38,470 nt of DNA from a bacterium (GCA_030426945.1 JAUHXL010000014.1:1-38470), one strand, 5' to 3'; numbered from the stretch's first letter, positions 23,518-32,238 are shown. Notes: generated from the sequence alone by a model not told the origin. Program-made: numbers and translations.

Positions 23518-24414
23518 ATGGCCATCCGCAGCATGACCGGCTTCGGCCGCGCCGCCGCCGACCTCGCGGGCGTCCGCTACGCCGTCGAGATCCGCTCCGT
23601 CAATCACCGCTTCCTCGATCTGAAGACCCGCCTGCCGCGGGAGCTCTCGTCGATCGAGCCCCTGGTGCGCCGCCGGGTGGCGGCCCGCGTCGAGCGCGGC
23701 CGCGTGGACGTGGTCGTGTCGGCGGTGGGCGCCGGCGAAGGGGGCCTGACCGACGTGGTCCTCGACCTGCCCCTCGCGCGGCGCGTGGTCGAGGCGCACC
23801 GCGAGCTCGCGACCGCCCTGGGGCTGCCCGACGGCCTCGACACCGGCCGCGTGGGCGCCTGGCCGGGCGTGCTGCGCACCGTCAGCGCCGAGCTCGACGG
23901 CGCCGAGATCGAGGCCACCCTCGGCCCGGCGCTGGACGCCGCGGTCGAGGATCTGGTGGCCATGCGCACCGTCGAGGGCGTGGCCCTGGCGGACACGCTG
24001 GTCGGTCACCTCGATCGCCTCGAGGGCTGGCGCGCGCGCCTCGCCGCCCGCGCGCCGGCGCAGGCGAAGGCCTATCGCGCCCGCCTCGAGGAGCGCCTGC
24101 GCGCCATCCTGGCCGATCTCGACGTCGAGCTCGACGCCGCGCGCGTGCTGCACGAGGTGGCGGTGTTCGCCGAGCGCACCGACGTGGCCGAGGAGCTCGC
24201 CCGCCTCGACAGCCACCTCGCGCAGGCCCGCGCGCTGCTCGACGGCGACGCCGCGGACGGCGTCGGCCGCCGCCTCGACTTCTTGTGTCAGGAGCTGCTG
24301 CGCGAGGCCAACACGGTCGGCAGCAAGGTGCAGGACGTCGAGCTGAGCGCCGCCGTCGTCGAGCTCAAGGGCGAGCTCGAGCGCTTCCGCGAGCAGATCC
24401 AGAACGTGGAGTAG
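23518..24414 (+). CDS. yicC: YicC family endoribonuclease
   Basis: 298 residues, close to the usual 290. It starts with the family signature MAIRSMTGFGRA and continues with EIRSVNHRFLDLKTRLPREL and RGRVDVVVS. The C-terminal domain (DUF1732) ends with the characteristic RRLDFLCQELLREANTVGSK. In E. coli YicC is a cytoplasmic RNase that helps degrade the small RNA RyhB. It lies four bases before gmk, as in many bacteria, and so probably heads a yicC-gmk-rsh unit. No Shine-Dalgarno sequence is visible, and a possible -10 lies 6 bases upstream. Confidence 0.93.
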   Translation: MAIRSMTGFGRAAADLAGVRYAVEIRSVNHRFLDLKTRLPRELSSIEPLVRRRVAARVERGRVDVVVSAVGAGEGGLTDVVLDLPLARRVVEAHRELATALGLPDGLDTGRVGAWPGVLRTVSAELDGAEIEATLGPALDAAVEDLVAMRTVEGVALADTLVGHLDRLEGWRARLAARAPAQAKAYRARLEERLRAILADLDVELDAARVLHEVAVFAERTDVAEELARLDSHLAQARALLDGDAADGVGRRLDFLCQELLREANTVGSKVQDVELSAAVVELKGELERFREQIQNVE

Positions 24415-24418
24415 CCCG

Positions 24419-25021
24419 ATGGTGCTGCTGATCCTCGCCGCCTGCAGCGGCACCGGCAAGGGCTCGGTCGGCGCCCGCCTGCGGGCCCGCCATCCGACGC
24501 TGAAGCTGTCGGTCAGCCACACGACCCGCGCGCCCCGGCCCGGCGAGGTCGACGGGATGCACTACCACTTCGTCGACCGCGGCACCTTCGAGGCGATCGC
24601 GCGCGAGGGCGGCTTCCTCGAGTGGGCCGAATACGCGGGCAACCTGTACGGCACGGCGCGCTCGACGGTGGAGGCGGCGCGCAGCGTCGGGCACGACCTG
24701 CTGTTCGACGTCGAGGTCGTGGGCGCGGGCAACCTGCGCCGCGCCGAGCCCTCGGCGGTCAGCGTGTTCCTGCTGCCGCCGAGCTGGGGCGAGCTCGAGC
24801 GGCGGCTCCGCGCGCGGGGCACGGAGGACGAGGCGCGCATCCAGCGGCGCCTGGCCACCGGGCGGCGGGAGCTCGCCCAGGCGGCGGCCTTCGACTACGT
24901 CGTGGTCAACGACGCGCTCGACGCCGCGGTGGACGATCTCGCCGCGATCTACCGAGCCGCGAAGCTGCGCGCCGGGGGCCGGCGTCGAATGATCGAGGCG
25001 CTGCGCGCCGAGGCCGGCTGA
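24419..25021 (+). CDS. gmk: Guanylate kinase
   Basis: 200 residues from ATG 24419, four bases after yicC. It phosphorylates GMP (and dGMP) to GDP with ATP. The P-loop is ACSGTGKGS, an accepted variant with Gly after Lys as in Bacillus-type enzymes. The GMP-binding part has LKLSVSHTTRAPRPGEVDG, with the TRxxRxGE pattern and HYHFV. LEWAEYAGNLYGT and DVEVVGAGNLRR follow as normal. Length agrees with the family. It sits between yicC and the (p)ppGpp enzyme, and no rpoZ lies next to it. Confidence 0.95.
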   Translation: MVLLILAACSGTGKGSVGARLRARHPTLKLSVSHTTRAPRPGEVDGMHYHFVDRGTFEAIAREGGFLEWAEYAGNLYGTARSTVEAARSVGHDLLFDVEVVGAGNLRRAEPSAVSVFLLPPSWGELERRLRARGTEDEARIQRRLATGRRELAQAAAFDYVVVNDALDAAVDDLAAIYRAAKLRAGGRRRMIEALRAEAG

Positions 25022-25095
25022 GCGACGCGCAGAGCACGTATTCGCGGCGGCCTCGTGTATCATGGCCGCTGCTGCGGCGACCGGCGAAGGCCCCG

Positions 25096-27267
25096 ATGGT
25101 CAGGCTCGACGACGTCATCGATTCGCTCTTGGAGCATCACCCGACCGCGGACGCGGATCTGGTGCGCCGCGCCTATGTCTTCAGCGCCCAGGCGCATCGC
25201 GGGCAGACGCGCCGCAACGGCGAGCCCTACCTCGTCCACCCCCTCGAGGTGTCCCACATCGTCAGCCAGCTGCGCCTCGACACCGCCTCGGTGGTGGCCG
25301 CGCTGCTGCACGACACCGTCGAGGACACCGTGGCCACGGTGGAGGAGATCGAGGCGCAGTTCGGACAGGACATCGCGTTCCTGGTGCAGGGCCTGACCAA
25401 GCTCGAGAAGATCAACTTCCACAGCGCCGAGGAGGCGCAGGCCGAGAACTTCCGCAAGATGCTGGTCGCGATGAGCCGCGACCTGCGCGTCATCCTCGTG
25501 AAGCTGGCCGACCGCCTGCACAACATGCGGACGCTGGGCCACCTGCGCGAGGACAAGCAGCGCCGCATCGCCAAGGAGACGCTCGACATCTACGCGCCCC
25601 TGGCCAACCGGCTGGGCATCAACTGGATCAAGACCGACCTCGAAGACCTGAGCTTCAAGTACCTGTATCCAGAGGAGTATCGGGCGCTCGCTGATCGCAT
25701 CGCCAAGACGCGCGCCGAGCGCGAGGCCTACATCCAGCGGGTGATCGGGGCGCTGAAGGCCGAGCTCGTCGGGCACGAGATCCGGGCCGAGGTGACCGGC
25801 CGGCCGAAGCACCTGTGGTCCATCCGGCAGAAGCTGAAGACCAGCGGCCGGGACTTCGACCACCTGTTCGACATCCTCGCCTTCCGCATCATCGTCGACC
25901 GTGTCGCCGAGTGCTACGAGGCGCTCGGCCTGGTGCACAGCCTGTGGAAGCCGGTGCCGGGCCGCTTCAAGGACTACATCGCGCTGCCCAAGGACAACAA
26001 CTACCAGTCGCTGCACACGGCGGTGCTGGGGCCCGAGGCGGAGCGCATCGAGATCCAGATCCGCACCCTGGACATGCACCGCACCGCGGAGCTGGGCGTC
26101 GCGGCGCACTGGGCGTACAAGGAAGGGCAGTACGGCCTGACCAGCAAGGGGGCGGATCACCGCTTCGCCTGGCTGAAGCAGCTGCTCGAGTGGCAGCGCG
26201 ACCTGACCGATCCGACCGACTTCATGGAGACGGTCAAGGTCGACCTGTTCGCGAACGAGGTCTACGTCTTCACGCCCGAGGGTGACGTGCGCGCCTTCCC
26301 GCGGGGCGCCACGCCGGTCGACTTCGCGTACGCCATCCACACGGATCTGGGCCACGAGTGTACCGGGGCGCGGGTCAACGGGACGCAGGTGACGTTGCGC
26401 CACAGCCTGCAGAACGGCGACGTCGTCGAGATCCTGCGGACCAAGGGCAGCAAGCCCAACGCGGACTGGGTGAAGTTCGTCAAGACCGGGCGCGCGGCCA
26501 CCAAGATCCGCGCCTTCGTGCGGCAGGAAGAGAACGCCCGCTCGCACCAGATCGGGCAGGAGCTGCTCGAGAAGGAGCTGAAGCGCTACGGCGTCGGGCT
26601 GAGCAAGCTGCGGCGGTCGGGTCGCATCGACGCGGCGCTCGAGAAGCTGAAGTTCAACAACGAGCGCGAGATGCTCGTGGCCCTCGGCTACGGCAAGGCC
26701 CAGGTGCAGCAGCTGCTGCCCGACCTCCTGCCCGAGGACAAGCTGTCCAACGGGCCCAAGGAGGTGCCGCCCGAGGCGCGCGAGTCGGCCTTCAAGCGCC
26801 TGATGAAGAAGGTGCTGCCCAAGGGCAAGGGCGGCATCACGGTCGATGGCCTCGAGGGCGTCGCGCTGCACTTCCCCAACTGCTGCGCGCCGGTGAACGG
26901 CGACGACATCGTCGGCTTCGTCACTCGGGGCCGGGGGGTCACCATCCACCGCAAGGACTGCCCCCGCGTGCTGGACTACGATCCGGCCAGGCGCGTGGAC
27001 GTGCATTGGGACACGACCACCCGGCAGGTGCGCCCGGTGGAGATCCGCGTGTTCAGCGCGGACACGCCGGGCCTCTTGGCCAGCATGAGCCAGTCGTTCC
27101 ACAACGCCGGCGTCAACATCACCGCGGTCAACTGCAAGACCACGCCCGACCGCCGCGCGGTGAACAACTTCACCGTGCTGGTCAACGACCTGGATCAGCT
27201 CAACCGCGTGATGCGCATGATCGAGCGCATCGAGGGCGTGTCGTCGGTGGAGCGCGTCGCGTCCTAG
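25096..27267 (+). CDS. rsh: Bifunctional (p)ppGpp synthetase/hydrolase (RelA/SpoT homologue)
   Basis: 723 residues from ATG 25096 (GAAGG upstream). It controls the stringent response by making and degrading (p)ppGpp. The HD hydrolase domain (about 30-190) keeps its metal ligands: YLVHPLEV, LLHDTVEDT and KLADRLHNMRTL. The synthetase domain (about 220-350) has GRPKHLWSIRQKL, FDILAFRIIV, DYIALPKDNNYQSLHT and IEIQIRT. The TGS domain is at about 385-450 (VYVFTPEGDVRAFPRGATPVDFAYAIH). The C-terminus has the Cys-containing CCAPVNGD segment and an ACT domain (about 650-723). Both activities look intact. It follows gmk by 74 bases and converges with the amidohydrolase gene 9 bases later. Confidence 0.96.
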   Translation: MVRLDDVIDSLLEHHPTADADLVRRAYVFSAQAHRGQTRRNGEPYLVHPLEVSHIVSQLRLDTASVVAALLHDTVEDTVATVEEIEAQFGQDIAFLVQGLTKLEKINFHSAEEAQAENFRKMLVAMSRDLRVILVKLADRLHNMRTLGHLREDKQRRIAKETLDIYAPLANRLGINWIKTDLEDLSFKYLYPEEYRALADRIAKTRAEREAYIQRVIGALKAELVGHEIRAEVTGRPKHLWSIRQKLKTSGRDFDHLFDILAFRIIVDRVAECYEALGLVHSLWKPVPGRFKDYIALPKDNNYQSLHTAVLGPEAERIEIQIRTLDMHRTAELGVAAHWAYKEGQYGLTSKGADHRFAWLKQLLEWQRDLTDPTDFMETVKVDLFANEVYVFTPEGDVRAFPRGATPVDFAYAIHTDLGHECTGARVNGTQVTLRHSLQNGDVVEILRTKGSKPNADWVKFVKTGRAATKIRAFVRQEENARSHQIGQELLEKELKRYGVGLSKLRRSGRIDAALEKLKFNNEREMLVALGYGKAQVQQLLPDLLPEDKLSNGPKEVPPEARESAFKRLMKKVLPKGKGGITVDGLEGVALHFPNCCAPVNGDDIVGFVTRGRGVTIHRKDCPRVLDYDPARRVDVHWDTTTRQVRPVEIRVFSADTPGLLASMSQSFHNAGVNITAVNCKTTPDRRAVNNFTVLVNDLDQLNRVMRMIERIEGVSSVERVAS

Positions 27268-27276
27268 GACCGGCCT

Positions 27277-28392
27277 TTAGAACAGATCCGCCAGCCCCGG
27301 CGCGGTGAAGATCGCGTCCGCGTCGACCCCGTTCGGCGCGTCGATCCCCCACAGCAGCTTCAACGCGTTCGTCGCGTAGATCTTGCGCAGCACCGCCGGC
27401 GGCAGGTCGATGGCGTCGATGCGCCAGTCGCCCTGGATCGGCGTGGGGTGGGGGATGCGCCGGTCGGCCGTCTCGAAGAAGCGGAAGTGGTCGGCGTAGA
27501 ACAGGAACAGGTCGGGCAGGCGCGGCGTGTTCTCGCCCACCGAGCCGAGCATCAGCTGGCGGCCGTAGCCCAGATCGGTGCCGAACAGGACGCGGTCCTG
27601 GTGCTCGACGAAGAAGGCGCGCGTGCGGGCCGCGTCGTGGCGGCCGATCTCGGGCACCCGCGCGGCGACGTCCACGTACAGGTTGGGCAGCGCCTTCAGC
27701 GCGCGGTCGACCGCGTCCAGATCCTCCGGGTTGTTCGCCAGGTGCACGCCGATGAAGGTGGTGCCCGGGTGGCGCGCGATCATGCGGTCGCGCGCCGCCA
27801 GCAGGTCCTCCCGGCTGGGATACTGGGGGCCGTGGAACGACCAGTTCGGGTGGACGCTGAGCTCGGCGTAGCGCTCGTTGGCCGGCGTCACCGGCTCCCA
27901 GAAGGCCTTGGGATCGCTGGTGTGGATGAAGACCGGCAGCTTCAGGCGGCCGGCCGCGGCCCAGATGGGATTCAGGCGGGCGTCGTCGACGGCCATGTAC
28001 CGATCCGGCTGATCGGGATCGGGCACGCCCAGGCCCAGGGCCTTGGGGATCTTCAGGCACCGCGCGCCGAGGGCCGCCGCCTGCTCGAGCAGCGCCGCCT
28101 GCTCGGCGCCGAAGGTCGGGCGCGCGAAGTGTCGCCACTGCACGTTGGCGCACACCAGCACGCGGCCGTCGTGCAGCGCCGCCGCCTCGAGGGCCTCCTC
28201 GAGCCCGTCGCCGACGCTGCCCCCCGAGAGGTTGACGAAGCGGGTCACGCCCGTCGCGGCCAGCACGTCGAGCACCTCGCCGTAGTAGCGGGGGCTGGTG
28301 TGGACGTGGACGTCGATGACGGGGGGCCGGGCCCACGCGGAGGCGCACAGGCCGAGGCAGGAGGCGACCGAGAGCAAGGCGACGCGACGCAT
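27277..28392 (-). CDS. Exported amidohydrolase-like protein (Amidohydro_2)
   Basis: 371 residues from ATG 28392. A signal peptide of about 21 residues (MRRVALLSVASCLGLCASAWA) is followed by VIDVHVHTSP, the HxH metal motif of the amidohydrolase TIM-barrel superfamily. Further marks are CLKIPKALG, VFIHTSDPKAF, FIGVHLANNP and LFGTDLGYG with the metal Asp. The last 60 residues contain IYATNALKLLW, typical of the PF04909 family (as in decarboxylases and lactonases). It should act in the periplasm. The substrate is unknown. It is divergent from the MBL hydrolase gene, with promoters back to back. Confidence 0.83.
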   Translation of the reverse strand: MRRVALLSVASCLGLCASAWARPPVIDVHVHTSPRYYGEVLDVLAATGVTRFVNLSGGSVGDGLEEALEAAALHDGRVLVCANVQWRHFARPTFGAEQAALLEQAAALGARCLKIPKALGLGVPDPDQPDRYMAVDDARLNPIWAAAGRLKLPVFIHTSDPKAFWEPVTPANERYAELSVHPNWSFHGPQYPSREDLLAARDRMIARHPGTTFIGVHLANNPEDLDAVDRALKALPNLYVDVAARVPEIGRHDAARTRAFFVEHQDRVLFGTDLGYGRQLMLGSVGENTPRLPDLFLFYADHFRFFETADRRIPHPTPIQGDWRIDAIDLPPAVLRKIYATNALKLLWGIDAPNGVDADAIFTAPGLADLF

Positions 28393-28398
28393 GGGCGC

Positions 28399-28427
28399 AC
28401 TCTGCCATGTCCGGCGGCGCCGCAGAA
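28399..28427 (-). promoter_or_regulatory. Weak promoter candidate for the amidohydrolase gene
   Basis: Minus-strand TTCTGC (28427-28422), 17-base spacer, CAGAGT (28404-28399), then 6 bases to ATG 28392. The elements are poor, but the geometry repeats that of other leaderless candidates. Confidence 0.25.
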
Positions 28428-28437
28428 GTCCCACGGG

Positions 28438-28466
28438 TTTGCGCCGCTTGCGGGCTCGGTTATACT
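28438..28466 (+). promoter_or_regulatory. Promoter for the MBL hydrolase gene, leaderless geometry
   Basis: TTTGCG (28438-28443), 17-base spacer, TATACT (28461-28466, 5 of 6 consensus), then 7 bases to ATG 28474. No Shine-Dalgarno sequence. Confidence 0.5.
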
Positions 28467-28473
28467 CCCCCCG

Positions 28474-29340
28474 ATGTCCTCTCACTCGGCAGTTCACGCG
28501 GGGCTGCGCTTCCGCTTCTGGGGCGTACGAGGCAGTATCGCGTCGCCGGGTCCGGCCACGATGCGATACGGCGGCAACACCCCGTGCATCGAGGTTCGCT
28601 GTGGGGATCGCCTGATCATCCTCGACGGCGGGACCGGCCTACGCTGCCTCGGTCAGTCGCTGATGGCGGCGGGCGGGCCGGTGGAGGCCGACTTCTTCCT
28701 CAGCCACCTGCACTGGGACCACATCCAGGGCATCCCCTTCTTCACGCCTGCCTTCGTGCCCGGCAATCGCTTCCGCATCTACGGGGAGCGCAAGGGCGAC
28801 CGAGGCCTGCAGGCGGTGCTCGAAGGGCAGATGACGGATCCCAACTTCCCGGTGCCGCTGTCGATCATGCGCAGCGAGCTGAGCTTTCACGAGATCGAGC
28901 CCTGGATGGGGGTCGAGGTGGGCGACGGGGTCACGGTGCGCACCGCCCCGATGAACCACCCCAACGGCTGCCTGGGCTTGCGCGTGGAGTACGGGGGGCG
29001 CGCCCTGGTCTACACCACGGACACCGAGCACGATCCGGCCGGTGGGCCGCCCGATCCCAACGTGGTGTCGCTCGCGCAGGACGCCGACGCCCTGATCTAC
29101 GACGCCATGTACACCGAGGCCCAGTACCGCAGCGGCCGCGTGGGCTGGGGACACAGCACCTTCAGCGAGGCCCTGCGCGTCGCGCGGGCGGCGAACGTGG
29201 GCACGCTGTACTTCTTCCACCACGATCCGGTGCACGACGACGCCTTCCTCGACGCGCAGCTGGCCTGGGCCGAGGACGAGACCCGGGGCGAGGCCCTCGA
29301 GGTGCGCATGGCCGTCGAAGGTCCCCTGTTCGAGGTCTGA
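28474..29340 (+). CDS. Metallo-beta-lactamase-fold hydrolase
   Basis: 288 residues from ATG 28474. It opens with FWGVRGSIASPGPATMRYGG, a pattern common to a subfamily of cytoplasmic MBL hydrolases. The main metal motif is SHLHWDHIQG (His78, His80, Asp82, His83). Further ligands are MNHPNG, TDTEHDP and FFHHDPVHDD. It is related to RNase Z/PhnP-type phosphodiesterases, but the substrate cannot be stated. All metal ligands are kept, so an active enzyme is likely. It may be co-transcribed with the GH113-like gene 37 bases downstream. Confidence 0.85.
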   Translation: MSSHSAVHAGLRFRFWGVRGSIASPGPATMRYGGNTPCIEVRCGDRLIILDGGTGLRCLGQSLMAAGGPVEADFFLSHLHWDHIQGIPFFTPAFVPGNRFRIYGERKGDRGLQAVLEGQMTDPNFPVPLSIMRSELSFHEIEPWMGVEVGDGVTVRTAPMNHPNGCLGLRVEYGGRALVYTTDTEHDPAGGPPDPNVVSLAQDADALIYDAMYTEAQYRSGRVGWGHSTFSEALRVARAANVGTLYFFHHDPVHDDAFLDAQLAWAEDETRGEALEVRMAVEGPLFEV

Positions 29341-29377
29341 ACCGCCTGCCGCGACGGCGCGCCACGCCGATCTTCCG

Positions 29378-30544
29378 ATGAACGCACTGCTGGCCCTCGC
29401 CCTGCTCGCGCCGCGCTTAGGAGCCTCCCCACAAGATCCTCCGCGTCGCGGTGCACCGTTCTGCACGCCGACGCCGGCGTTGCGAAGCGCTTGCAATCCT
29501 CCGAGTATTGCTGCGGCACAGCACCTTGGCCTCGGCGCGCAGCCCGGCACCCCGCTCGGTCCGGATGTTGTGGGGAAGCTCTTCGACGGCGTCGCGCTGA
29601 CCCCCTACTACGAGAACCCGGCCGAGGGCCTGACCTTCGACGGCATGGTCGATCACGCGGCCGGCACGGGGGCCGAGGTGTTGTCGGTGGTGGTGAGCTG
29701 GGCGCAGCCCGACGTGCGCGCCACGCGCATCGCGCCCGATCCCAAAGAGACCCAGGACGACCGATCCGTGCGCCGCATCATCCGCCGCGCGCGGGGGCGG
29801 GGGCTGCGCGTGGTGGTCTTTCCCATCTTGTGGGTCGAGGACCGCGACGTGGGCGAGTGGCGCGGCACGCTGCGCCCGGTCGACGAGGACGCGTGGTGGC
29901 GGTCCTATCGCGCCTTCGTGCTGCACTACGCGAAGCTGGCCGCCGAGGAGCGCGCCGACGTGTTCAGCGTCGGCAGCGAGCTCGCGTCGCTCGAGGATCG
30001 CGTCGACCGTTGGCGCGCGCTCATCGCCGACGTGCGGGCGGTGTTCCCGGGCGCGCTGATGTACTCGGCCAACTGGGACCACTACGCGGACGTGCCCTTC
30101 TGGGGTGACCTGGATCTGGTCGGGCTGACCGCCTATCACCGCCTGACCGAGGGGCTCGATCCCACCGTCGACGAGCTGGTGGCCGCCTGGCAGCCGATCA
30201 AGGCCCGCCTGCTGCGCTTCGCCCGGCGCGTGGAGCGGCCGATGATCTTCACCGAGGTGGGCTACCCCGCCACCGACGGGGCGGCGCGCTCGCCCTGGGA
30301 TTACACCGGCAACCGCCCGATCGACTTCGAGGAGCAGCGACGCTGCTTCGAGGCCTTCCGGCGGGTGTGGGTCGCCGAGTCGGCCCTGGCCGGGGTGCTG
30401 ATCTGGAACTGGTGGGGGCCGGGGCACGACGACGCGGGCTGGTACAATCCGCGCGGCAAGCCGGCCGAGGCCGAGGTGCGGGCCTGGTTCGAAGCGCGGC
30501 GCGCGGGCGTACGTGCGCGAATTGGACCGGCAACTTACAGGTAG
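29378..30544 (+). CDS. Secreted GH113-like glycoside hydrolase
   Basis: 388 residues from ATG 29378. The signal peptide is about MNALLALALLAPRLGAS. The mature protein is a TIM barrel of the GH113/clan A type, whose known members are beta-mannanases. DVFSVGSELASLE has the candidate acid/base Glu201, and MIFTEVGYPA has the candidate nucleophile Glu293. Conserved barrel parts include FPILWVEDRD and LVGLTAYHRL. A late GVLIWNWWGPG fits a substrate-binding aromatic strip. It probably acts outside the cytoplasm on a polysaccharide. Its last codons overlap a promoter for the next gene. Confidence 0.82.
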   Translation: MNALLALALLAPRLGASPQDPPRRGAPFCTPTPALRSACNPPSIAAAQHLGLGAQPGTPLGPDVVGKLFDGVALTPYYENPAEGLTFDGMVDHAAGTGAEVLSVVVSWAQPDVRATRIAPDPKETQDDRSVRRIIRRARGRGLRVVVFPILWVEDRDVGEWRGTLRPVDEDAWWRSYRAFVLHYAKLAAEERADVFSVGSELASLEDRVDRWRALIADVRAVFPGALMYSANWDHYADVPFWGDLDLVGLTAYHRLTEGLDPTVDELVAAWQPIKARLLRFARRVERPMIFTEVGYPATDGAARSPWDYTGNRPIDFEEQRRCFEAFRRVWVAESALAGVLIWNWWGPGHDDAGWYNPRGKPAEAEVRAWFEARRAGVRARIGPATYR

Positions 30545-30550
30545 GATAAT
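30522..30550 (+). promoter_or_regulatory. Promoter for the SPOR protein gene
   Basis: TTGGAC (30522-30527), 17-base spacer, GATAAT (30545-30550, 5 of 6). It overlaps the end of the GH113-like gene. A leader of about 30 bases includes GGAG before ATG 30586. Confidence 0.6.
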
Positions 30551-30585
30551 GTGGGCTGGCTGAACGGCAGGACCACGGAGACGCC

Positions 30586-31455
30586 ATGCGCGATCTGGAC
30601 CGGATGCGGGAGAAGATCGAGGTTCGCCTCGAGCCGCGACAGGTGGTGATGCTGGCCCTGGCGACCACCCTGTTCTCGGGCGGCCTCTTCGCGGCGGGCT
30701 ACGCGGTCGGTCAGCGGCAGGCGCCGACCGCCGTGGCGGCGACGGACGATCTGGCCACGCTGGACGCCGCCGAGGTGCCGGCCGAGCCGAGCCAGCCGGT
30801 GATGAACCCGGCCTCGGCGCTCGGCGAGGTCGAGTTCCTGTTCCCCAACACGCTGGGCTCGCGGCCGGCGCGGCAGCGGCCGGCGCGCAAGCCCATGCGG
30901 CTGCCGGCGGAGGTGGTGGCGCCGGCGGGCGCGACGCCGACGAAGCGCGCGACGCCCGCCCAGCCCACCGCGCCCGCGAAGACCGCGCCCGCGAAGACCG
31001 CGCCGACAAAGCGCGCCGCGGTGGAGGACGCGCCGGCGCCCGCGCGCCCGACGCTCGAGGTGCCGCGCATCGCCGTGGCGCCCCTTGCCGCCGCGCCCGC
31101 GCCGAAGGCCGCGGCGCCCATCGCGGCGCCCGCGCCGCTGCCGCCGCCGCCGGACGAGGACGAGCCGCCCACCGCGGAGCCCGCCGCCCCGTCCGAGGCG
31201 CCCCTCGTCGCCCCGCGCAAGCTGACGTTGCAGGTGAAGGCGGCCCAGGAGAAGGCCGAGGCCGACGCCTTCGTCGCCGCGCTGCGCCGGGCCGGCTTCG
31301 AGCCGCACGTCATCCTGGCCGACGTGCCGGGCAAGGGGCGTTTCTATCGGGTGCGGGTGGGCCGCTTCGAGTCGATGCCCGAGGCGCGCGAATTCCAGCG
31401 GAAGTACAAGGCCCTGAGCGGTCAGCCCGACGGGGGCTTCATCACCGATCTCTGA
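30586..31455 (+). CDS. Membrane-anchored SPOR-domain protein
   Basis: 289 residues. A short cytoplasmic N-terminus is followed by one transmembrane helix (about 18-43, VVMLALATTLFSGGLFAAGYAV). A long Pro/Ala/Lys-rich periplasmic linker follows (with APAKT repeats, residues about 100-205). The C-terminal SPOR domain (about 212-289) is LTLQVKAAQEKAEADAFVAA ... FYRVRVGRFESMPEAREFQR. SPOR domains bind denuded peptidoglycan at division septa, and such proteins often join the divisome. ATG 30586 is preceded by GGAG, and its own promoter sits in the end of the upstream gene. Confidence 0.88.
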   Translation: MRDLDRMREKIEVRLEPRQVVMLALATTLFSGGLFAAGYAVGQRQAPTAVAATDDLATLDAAEVPAEPSQPVMNPASALGEVEFLFPNTLGSRPARQRPARKPMRLPAEVVAPAGATPTKRATPAQPTAPAKTAPAKTAPTKRAAVEDAPAPARPTLEVPRIAVAPLAAAPAPKAAAPIAAPAPLPPPPDEDEPPTAEPAAPSEAPLVAPRKLTLQVKAAQEKAEADAFVAALRRAGFEPHVILADVPGKGRFYRVRVGRFESMPEAREFQRKYKALSGQPDGGFITDL

Positions 31456-31476
31456 TCGGTCGCCGGGCCCGACGCG

Positions 31477-32022
31477 TCACTGCGACTCCTGCCAGCGATC
31501 CGGATCCGGCTCGCCGTCGCCGTCCTCGTCGCTGCCGCGGCGCAGCAGCTTGCCGTCCGCGTAGTGCTCCCAGTAGTCGATGCGGCCGTCGTTGTCGGTG
31601 TCGCTCTCGATGCGCACCAGCGCCCCGTCCTCGTAGTACTTGAACAGGTCGGGCTTCTGGTCGAAGTCGATGTCGACCTCTTTGCGCACCAGCTTGCCAC
31701 CCTCGTAGAAGCCGGTGACGTCGACCTTGCCGTCGAAGTCCATGTCCATCTCGTCGCGCTCGACCGCGCCGGCGAGGGCGTAGTGGCGCCAGATGTCCAC
31801 CTTGCCGTCGAAGTTCACGTCGTACTCCTTGCGGAGCAGGACGTCCTTGCCCTCGACGGTGCGGAAGAACTTCCACACGTCCGGCACGCCGTCGCCGTTG
31901 AGGTCGTAGCGGCTCGAGCCGTCGGCGGCGTCGCCACCGCCTTTGGTGGGCTCGTCGCTCTTGGTCGGGGTGCTGCTGCAGCCGCTGACCGCGAGGGCCA
32001 GCGCCAGATACGCGTACTTCAT
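31477..32022 (-). CDS. Lipoprotein with EF-hand-like repeats
   Basis: 181 residues from ATG 32022; lipobox AVSGC places it on a membrane with Cys after a 15-residue signal. The mature protein is made of about six repeats of a 20-25-residue unit with the pattern D-x-[DN]-x-DG-x-xD followed by an aromatic strand: [66 protein letters not shown]. These are calcium-binding loop-like (dockerin/thrombospondin-3 style) units, giving a calcium-stabilised rod. The fourth repeat has Gln for Gly. It converges on the SPOR gene 21 bases away. Confidence 0.83.
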   Translation of the reverse strand: MKYAYLALALAVSGCSSTPTKSDEPTKGGGDAADGSSRYDLNGDGVPDVWKFFRTVEGKDVLLRKEYDVNFDGKVDIWRHYALAGAVERDEMDMDFDGKVDVTGFYEGGKLVRKEVDIDFDQKPDLFKYYEDGALVRIESDTDNDGRIDYWEHYADGKLLRRGSDEDGDGEPDPDRWQESQ

Positions 32023-32054
32023 CGGAATCGCTCGGAATCCGCTGGGTCGCCCCA

Positions 32055-32083
32055 TTCATCGGCCACAAAGCCCGCGGAGTCAA
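32055..32083 (-). promoter_or_regulatory. Promoter candidate for the EF-hand lipoprotein gene
   Basis: Minus-strand TTGACT (32083-32078), 17-base spacer, GATGAA (32060-32055). A leader of about 26 bases precedes ATG 32022. The -10 is weak. Confidence 0.4.
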
Positions 32084-32178
32084 GGCAGGTGTGCGGGAAG
32101 CACGAGGCGCGGGGCGCAGGTTGGGGTCGGGGGCGGCGTCGTCGGCGCGGCGCCTCACCCTCCGCCGCGCGGCGCCGG

Positions 32179-32207
32179 TTGCATTGCCGGACCCCGGTTC
32201 CTAGAAT
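32179..32207 (+). promoter_or_regulatory. Promoter for lepA and the downstream operon
   Basis: TTGCAT (32179-32184), 17-base spacer, TAGAAT (32202-32207, 5 of 6). The transcription start is expected near 32214, 25 bases before lepA ATG 32239, with AGAGG in the leader. Confidence 0.6.
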
Positions 32208-32238
32208 GCGCCGGATTTTCAGAGGTCCCAGCGCCCCC

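Noticed and set aside
25060-27102. 680-codon minus-strand open frame opposite rsh
   Set aside because: Antisense to an unmistakable RelA/SpoT homologue; no motif.
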